Origin: Stomorhina lunata | Taxonomy: Eukaryota > Arthropoda > Insecta > Diptera > Rhiniidae | Reading direction: 5' to 3' | Assembly (NCBI GenBank): GCA_933228675.1 | Contig: OW121741.1 | Coordinates: forward strand, 35,989,952 to 36,053,951 | Length of the DNA: 64,000 nucleotides | Shown here: positions 57,680 through 64,000 of the stretch, piece by piece | Numbering within the stretch: the first letter of the stretch is position 1 | Layout: each line of letters starts with the position of its first letter | Translations under genes and position numbers: made by a program | Notes under the pieces: model-generated | Databases searched by the model: none | What the model saw: the letters and a program-made list of their open reading frames with translations, nothing else | What the model was told of the DNA's origin: nothing

Positions 57680-58220
57680 AATATTTATGAATTTTCAAAT
57701 TTTGAATTGTTAATGAATAAATTTGAATTTTAAGCTGAACATCCATAAAATAAAAAACGTTGCATTGCAAAAATTGTAACGAAATGTAATAAAATCTGCA
57801 AAAAAAATCAATACGCAAAGAAACGGGTAACATGCAACACAAATATTTTATTGGCAACATTTAATGCAACATAAGAAATGCATCATCTGTATTCAGTATA
57901 AGCAGCAGCATTATAACATTGTTGAGATCTCATAACAAATCTTTATGTTAATGTCCCATTATCATGATGATTTGTATCTGTCATGCCAAACAATTGGCGA
58001 AAAGGCTTATTTTACTTTTGTTTTAAAAAAACTAGAGTCATCGAAAATATTTAGATTATTCATTGGAGAATTACAAAAGGCAGGTGGGATCTTAACATAA
58101 TGTTACTACGGAAAATCTATTTTTTATGTAGGTTATTCTTTAAACAATCAGTCTTTATTCTTTGGTTTATTTTGAATTTAGGATTTAAATTATATTTATG
58201 TAACGTCATGGATCCTTTCT
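57680..58220 (+). repeat. Dispersed repeat Y (copy 2)
   Basis: Pairs with 28940-29530; the best-conserved block is at 57838-57990. Confidence 0.7.
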
Positions 58221-58324
58221 AGCTTCAGAATTAATATGGATGCAAGGACCCCTGCAGGTTAAGTTGAAAACTTATACGTAAATTTGGTCATATTGAAACA
58301 GTATAATTATGTATTTTAAACCTT

Positions 58325-59545
58325 AGTACCTGGTTGACCGAGCCTTGCTCGCAGCTTTAGGATAAGCAAATTTTAAAGTTTTCAGATATTTTATTGTATA
58401 AAGTTTTAGCCAAATAAATTAATTTATAAGAAAGACATCGCACACAAATATCCAATTAATTTTGAATCATTTTATTAATGTTGTCCTATCAACACATGAT
58501 CAAATGCATAGTTTATAGTTCAATTGATTTTGAATAATTTCTGGAAATTGGTCATTAATACTTACTAAGAAACTCTCGTCGGCCCATACGCAATAACTTT
58601 GCTAAAGATCATAGCATGATCAAATGCACAGTTTACGATTTAATTAACTTTGAGTAATTTTAAGTAGCGCCACCTGTCGAAAATCGACTATACTAAGAAA
58701 CCTCCGTCGGCTCGTGCGCAACAACTTTTTTAAAGATCACAATATGATCAAATGTGCATATTACGATTTAATGCACTTTCAGTGGCGCCACCTGCTGGAA
58801 ATTGATCATACTAACTAAGAAACATTTGCGGCTCATGCGTAACAACTTTTTTTAAGATCATAGCATGATCAAAGACACAGTTTACGATTTAATTCACTTT
58901 AAGTAATTTTCAGTGGCGTCACCTATCGCTAATTGGTCATATCAATTAAGAAACCTTCGTTGGCTCTTGCGCTACAACTTTTTTTAAAGATCATAGCGTG
59001 ATGAAATATACAGTTTACGATCTAAATCATTTTGAGTAATTTTCAGTGGCGCCACCTGTCGGAAATTAGTCGTGCCAACATAAAACCCTTCGCTGGCTCA
59101 TGTGCAACAACTTTGCTGAAGAGCATAACATGATCAAATGCATAGTTTAGTGTTCTATAAAGCACATACAGACAGACAAACATACATTTGTTTAAAAATG
59201 ATAACATTACCAATTTGTACCCAATTCGTATCCCCTAATCTTAAAAAAGTTCAATCTGCATATTTGGTACTTCTTTGGTACCAATTAAATTAAATATTGT
59301 TCCTATTCATATTACTTTATGAGATTTTAACTTAAAATTTTATCCTTTTTTTACCCTTTTTGGCCACCGAAATCAAAAAAGTACCAAATACGTGTTCAAT
59401 ATTTTTTTAACATTTATTGATTCTAGTTCAAAGTTCCTTTCTCTATTTTTTTGGCTCAAAAGATAGGTGTGGGTTAAAAATAGTACCAAAAAAACTACTT
59501 TCACCACTATTTACCCCCTATCGGGCATAGTTTCAAAAAAGTACC
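58325..59545. mobile_element. Element Z (copy 2)
   Basis: Same architecture and orientation as 39137-40378: AGTACCTGGTTGACC with a CCGAGCCTTGCTCG hairpin, five to six units of about 130 bp (GGCTC.TGCGCAACAACTTT landmarks near 58580, 58710, 58832, 58963, 59095), a CAGACAAACATACATTTGTT segment, and a TACCCCCTATCGGGCATAGT end. Here the reverse strand of the hairpin end reads GGTACTAAG, containing CTAA. Confidence 0.75.
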
Positions 59546-59662
59546 AAATACCTGTCCACTTATTTTTATAGTTATTCAAAACGTAATTTTAATTTTGTTC
59601 CTATACCTATTACTTTAGGAGATCTAACGTTTTCGATTTTTTCCCCTTTTCACCCCACTGTG

Positions 59663-60245
59663 CGATGTTGGATATCGAGCAACGGTTCTGATTGATCCTA
59701 ACTTGGTAAGCCCAGACATATCTTGTTTATTCTTTATCCCAACTGTGGATACTGACCTCCTCATGGTAACACCCGGGGAAAGTCAACACGCGTTAATGAA
59801 GTTATCTAACATGTGCCGCGAATTCTCCCATAAGAACTTTGATAATATGGGTTAGGACGTCACTAGACCCACTTGAAAAAAAATAATTTTCAAAAAAAAG
59901 CGGTTCACCTCAACTCAGATAGACACTGGTTATTGAGTATTAGGCTATGTAAAACTTCTCTGACTAATGCATTTGCCATTCGGAGCCGGAGTTTAAACGT
60001 AGGTAATTTTCAATGAGTCGAAAAAAATAGAATCGCATGCAGCTCATTTTCTGTACCCCTTGTTCCAAATGGAATGTGGAGGGAATTATGTATGTATGTA
60101 TGAAAAAGTTTAAATTAGAATAAAAACTACTTCGATGGAAAAAGGAAATTCGTTTAAGCTTGGCCCACGAAATTGGAGAATATGCGTACAAGATTGGAAC
60201 TCTAAAATATGCTCTGCCTTTGACCTTAACATTAATTACACTCTG
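59663..60245 (+). mobile_element. Composite retroelement, copy 2 (head, SINE body, LINE tail)
   Basis: The head (59663-59885) matches 15779-16028. The middle (59890-60090) is the reverse complement of the SINE body at 11390-11604. The end (about 60110-60230) matches the LINE C-terminal stretch (CCCACGAAATTGGAGAATATGCG, TCTAAAATATGCTCTGCC-TTTGACCTTAACA). Copy 1 lacks the middle block, so the head and LINE tail are the constant parts. Confidence 0.65.
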
Positions 60246-60399
60246 GCAGTTATACTGTTTTGCATATTTTACATTTATGTATAATAAGTATACCTTTACT
60301 AGATTGGAATGCGTAAAAACTTGGAACTCCTGATAAAAAAGAGGTAAATTGACTTTTACATTAACGACTCTAGACTCAATTAAAAGGCAGGCTTTGGGG

Positions 60400-60600
60400 T
60401 CTTCTCTGAAAACCTACAGCAAAATACAGAAATTACGGCTGTGGTGACAAGAAGAACTCTTTAAACATCTTCTTTGTGTGCTTTTATTGCTATGGGTACC
60501 TGAGACATCTGCTTTATGTAGATATTGGCCGACTTAAGAGCTTTTTGTAGTTACTGTAGAGCAGACAACTTAGCAAGACTTAGAAAAGCCGTACAAATTT
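60400..60600 (+). pseudogene. R1/Jockey-like LINE 3' remnant 2
   Basis: Shares the order GGCTGTGGTGACAAGAAGAA, CTTTAAACATCTTCTTTG and TGTAGATATTGGCCGACTTA with the other two remnants. Translation fragments such as LRHLLYVDIGRLKSF fit the C-terminal RNase H side of R1-like elements. Low coding integrity. Confidence 0.5.
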
Positions 60601-61229
60601 CACATGAACTAGAAACTTTTATAATGCCTCTAGTCACTTGCAATCTTATACTTCTAGAAAGTCTAGAAAGTCGTTGATGTACATATTGTTACATTTTTCT
60701 TTTAAAAACGTGAAAGGAATTCTTTTTGCAAACAACCGAAAACAAAATTAAAATACTTTTTGTAGTTTTACAAAGTTATATTTTTATTAACTTTAGAGTT
60801 AGTCACTTTAAACACACATTCACAAAAACTGTAAACAAACTTCACAAAATTGTTTAACAAATATTCTTAGTGACACTGTTCTCTTATACGCGTCTCAATT
60901 AAAACTGTTCCCACAATATTCTTCCATCGGCCTTATATAGTAGAGAACAAAGTTTCAAAGAACACGCTCACACACACATTGTACAAATAGATTAGGCACT
61001 GTTCACATATTACGTAACGCTCTTAGGGGGAGAGGGGGTTATGACTTTTGTTAAACATTCTAGAAAACTAGGAGAAGAATTAAAAGTACTGAACTTTGCA
61101 CAATGGGGCGGATAACTTAAAAATTCGCGACAATATACATTCCAGACAGATGTGACCCGATTTTAATAGAAAACCTTTCCACAGACTTCTGTCACTATCA
61201 AGATCAGATGTATCCTTACTTGTTTTCGC
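60601..61229. other. Unassigned sequence, possible LTR-like stretch
   Basis: TGTTACATTTTTCTTTT near 60689 and a downstream region with CTTATATAGTAGAGAAC could belong to a solo LTR, but no matching end or target duplication is seen. GTTCACATATTACGTAACGC near 61003 has an inverted echo near 21478. Confidence 0.3.
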
Positions 61230-61480
61230 TTTGAAGGTACGCAGTAAGGCTGAATATGGCGACGAGAGATTTTGCAGAAGCCGTGGTATGAGGAGGAGAA
61301 TAAGTCTTTAAAACATATTCTATGCACTTCCTCTATCGTACAGAAGGTGTCTTACTGCTTAGTGTAGATATTGACCAACATTTTAAAGCCATGCTTTAAC
61401 GGGAAAAGCAAGCCAGTGGTATGCTTTTTGCTGACTTTCGTGGTTGAACCATGGACTTTATAGTTTAAATAAGTTTAAAT
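61230..61480 (+). pseudogene. R1/Jockey-like LINE 3' remnant 3
   Basis: GGCTGAATATGGCGACGAGA, then GAATAAGTCTTTAAAACATA, GTGTAGATATTGACCAACAT and CCAGTGGTATGCTTTTTGCT, collinear with 57440-57640. Reading fragments such as EEDSLKHILCTSS resemble the H-x-L-C zinc-knuckle-like tail of these ORFs. Decayed. Confidence 0.55.
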
Positions 61481-61639
61481 ACCAGACTGCTATACTTACC
61501 CAACCATACCTGTTTCTTTTCTGGTTCATTTGATATTTTGTCGCAAATGCTTATTCGGTACTTGACCGATTTTAACTTAATTGTACTGAAGGGTTTTTCA
61601 AAAAGAGCGATACAAAAGTTTTTTTTAAATCAAACAAAA

Positions 61640-62085
61640 ACGGTTTTGGATATCAATGAAATTTTTTATTCCTGTAAAAGCACGTTTGATGCTCGATTTC
61701 GTTTGCATAGCCACCACGGGCACGCTTACAGAAGTCCAGACGATGCACCCAATTTTCGACGGCCTTCAAGCATAAAATGGCCCATACTGCTGCAATTTCA
61801 CTTTCGATATTCGTACGAAGTTCATCAATCGTCGCTCGCTCATCAGCATAGACAAAAGACATGACTGGAAATCGTCTAACGGCGTCAAATCGCACGACCG
61901 AGGCGGCTAATCGATTGGACCGTTTCGTGAGATAACACGCTCTCCAAACTTGGTTTTCAATAAATTGATTGTGCCATACGCTGTGTGGCTTGTGGCGCCG
62001 CACTGTTGCGCCTTTTGATGATTTACGTGGCAAAAATACAAAATTTGATGGCAAGGTTTTAGAAAGTTAATGGATGAATCATGTA
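61640..62085 (-). pseudogene. rosa-like transposase relic 3
   Basis: On the minus strand a frame near 62035-61940 reads QQCGATSHTAYGTINLLKTK and FGERVISRNGPID (the second catalytic D replaced by Cys). A shifted frame reads PPRSCDLTPLD (third D region), and another SFVYADERATIDELRTNIES, VENWVHRLDFCKRARGGYA. The order matches rosa copies 1 and 2, and the subfamily matches the 54-kb and 56.2-kb relics. The N-terminal half is absent, and it is shifted at least twice. Confidence 0.82.
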
Positions 62086-62895
62086 GGGAACTTTCCACTG
62101 ATCATAAATCCGAAAAAAAATTTAAATGGGTCAAAGATTGTGGCTGGCAGAGATGCTCAAAGTCGACAACTTTTTGCAAATCGGGAAAAAAGGTGATTTT
62201 TAAAAAAATATCTGAAATTTAGAATTCAATTGTAAAAAATATTGCGAATGGATCATAACTTTTTTAGTATTATATTAAAGGTACATCTATGTTGTACTAA
62301 AATAAAAGAAAAAAAAATCGTTCAGCTACCCTACTTTTCCGGTAGTGGCCATTTTTCAGACACCCTACATTTAGGACATTTTTGCACATAAAATGGAGGA
62401 TATCTAAAAATGGCCAAAAATGGTCTCCTCAATATTTTCTGAGCATATTTACCAGACAGTGCTCTAACTAGTTTTCTAAAATGATCTACCGCCATCTTGC
62501 GCTTTTCGAGAAAATTAAAGAAAAGTGTTACAATATCAAAGTAAAAATTCAAAATAATATGATTGAAAGTTAATTCTTTTATACACATATATATGAACAA
62601 AACGTTCGACCGATTTTCATGAAATTTAGAATATAGATAAACACTTAGCATGTGTGGGCAATTAACTTTTTCAAAAAGTGGACTAGGAAGGCACTAAGTC
62701 CAATAAGTATACACAAGTGATTTTTACAAAAAAAAAGTACTAAATACGTGCCTAAAAATTACCAAAACACAATAATTTAAATTAAATTAAAAAAAAATTC
62801 TTGAAATACGAAGAAGGCTGTTACAATTCTATAGCGAAGACGATTATAATTTTGTTTAAATTGGTCAGTAAACAATTTTACTTTAAAGTGCGATA
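62086..62895. other. Unassigned sequence upstream of the Transib frame
   Basis: It should contain the 5' terminus of the Transib element, but I could not fix a CACWRTG-type end with confidence. A 106-codon minus-strand frame at 62331-62651 has no known motif. Confidence 0.4.
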
Positions 62896-64000
62896 ATGTC
62901 ATTTCAGAATTCGGAATTGTTTGAGTTATTCAGAAAGTCACCTAATGAAAATGAATTTCAATTGGTTTTTTTTTAAATTTTTGAAACATTTACCAGGTTA
63001 CCACGAAAAGGTTATTAAAAGTAAATTACACTTTGTTTACTTAAAAATTAATAAAAAAATGAATTGCTTAACACCGCAAGCTACAAAGCTTTATGAAAAA
63101 TAACTTAGACTGGATAAATGAAGTAACCTCTTTTGAGAACATCGAAGAACCACATACATCTTCTAACAAGAGAAGAGGAAGACCTGCGAAAACTGTAATC
63201 GACTGTTCGGAGTACACGAAAAAACGTAAGCTTCAAAATGCAACAAAAAATATATCTACATCTAATCTTCCAGAAGCATTATGCCTTAAGTATGTAAAAG
63301 ATAAAGATAAATCAAGATCTTACGTTACTAAAGCTGTGGAGCTTGCAAGCCCAGTTCGACTGCAAAGGATTAAAGAGAGTATTCCAACTCCTCCAAATGC
63401 TTTACCCACAAAGTATAGCATAGAGGAAGTCTTGGCGTTATTTATGGACTTGGGATTATCAAAAGAAAAATACAATATTTTACGAACCTCTTTAAAGAAT
63501 CATAATGTGAATATTCTTCCTGGATACAAAGAAGTTACATCCGCCAAAAAAGAAGCAGTACCACCTAATATAAATGTTACAGAAGAATCGGTAGAGGTTA
63601 AACTGCAAGACTTAATGGATCATACAGCCAAACGCCTTATCCAAAGTTTGCCTGAGAAGGAAGCAGTATTACTTGCAGATAAGCTTACACTTATAAATAA
63701 GTGGGAATGTGATGGATCATCCGGTCAAAGTGCTTACAAACAAATAATATCGACAAATGACACAACTATTACAGATGCAAACATGTTTATGGCTTCTGTA
63801 GTTCCTTTACGCCTTAGAAGTGAAATCTCTGAGCATTGGAAAAATCCTCGCCTATCATCAGTTCATTTTTGACGTCCGATATCCTTTACTTTCGCAAAGG
63901 AGTCTCCTGAAATAATCAAATCTACAGTAAACGATATAAAAAAGCAAATTTCTGAACTAAAGCCGTCTGTTATGAAGAATGGAAAAACTGTTTTCGTTGA
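62896..64000 (+). pseudogene. Transib (RAG1-related) transposase, front part, broken; runs off the window
   Basis: The likely start is ATG at 62896 (MSFQNSELFELFRKS). A T-run near 62965-62973 shifts the frame, which continues as FLKHLPGYHEKVIKSKLHF to TPQATKLYEK. An A-run near 63097 shifts it again into a 259-codon frame (63093-63872). That part carries an AT-hook-like KRRGRPAK (residues 26-33), a helical SIEEVLALFMDLGLSKEKY region, and NKWECDGSSGQSAYKQ with Asp at 63711-63713. This box resembles Transib and RAG1 CDG(S/M) boxes holding the first catalytic Asp (D600 in RAG1). A TGA at 63870-63872 stands where a Cys is expected (HF-stop-RPISFTFAKESPE, compare RAG1 CKPLCLMLADESD). The same frame then runs open to the edge. 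The remaining catalytic D and E lie outside. Three lesions in about 1.1 kb argue for a dead copy. Confidence 0.78.

Noticed and set aside
60689..61000. Solo LTR
   Set aside because: A TGTTACA start and a promoter-like region are present, but no matching ACA end or target duplication could be fixed.
62331..62895. Transib 5' terminal inverted repeat
   Set aside because: No CACWRTG-type start could be identified unambiguously, and the other end is outside the window.

Overview
The window looks like repeat-dominated, strongly AT-rich nuclear DNA from a higher fly (cyclorrhaphan Diptera, possibly a calyptrate). The basis is the set of transposon families: rosa-type DD41D mariner relatives, INE-1/DINE-1-like elements, R1-like and RTE-like LINEs, a Transib transposase and a tRNA-Ala-like SINE head. 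The species is not determined. I found no intact host gene, no rRNA or functional tRNA gene and no CRISPR array. Every protein I recognise belongs to a mobile element, and all are broken by frameshifts, stops or deletions.

Layout. 1-10163 is a satellite with a 31-bp unit that runs off the left edge. 10.2-23.7 kb is a transposon graveyard: a SINE, a nested LINE, rosa copy 1, Tigger, R1 and INE-1-like pieces, and a 1-kb foldback palindrome. 23.7-28.84 kb is a second array of the same 31-bp satellite in inverted orientation. 28.9-40.4 kb holds a broken transposon ORF, rosa copy 2 nested in an INE-1-like element, a short TIR element, a second foldback palindrome, further INE-1-like copies and an element with about 130-bp internal repeats. 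40.9-47.6 kb holds a TA-flanked palindromic MITE, an INE-1-like element split by a 2.2-kb TIR element that carries an 11-bp satellite, and a second, separate 11-bp satellite. 47.6-62.9 kb holds a palindrome trio, a nearly complete RTE-like LINE, rosa-like relics, second copies of many families seen earlier, and R1 RNase H remnants. 62.9-64.0 kb is the front part of a Transib (RAG1-related) transposase that continues past the window.

How the parts relate. No genes work together here; the structure is historical. At least four insertions can be read by comparing copies inside the window: a LINE tail in an older LINE of the same family with an 8-bp target duplication, rosa 1 in that LINE at TA, rosa 2 in an INE-1-like element at TA, and the satellite-bearing TIR element in an INE-1-like element with a TTA duplication. 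The most unusual items are the inverted pair of near-palindromic 31-bp satellites with isolated spacer flips, the mobile element that carries a satellite, and two 11-bp satellites that share a 5+1+5 internal design.
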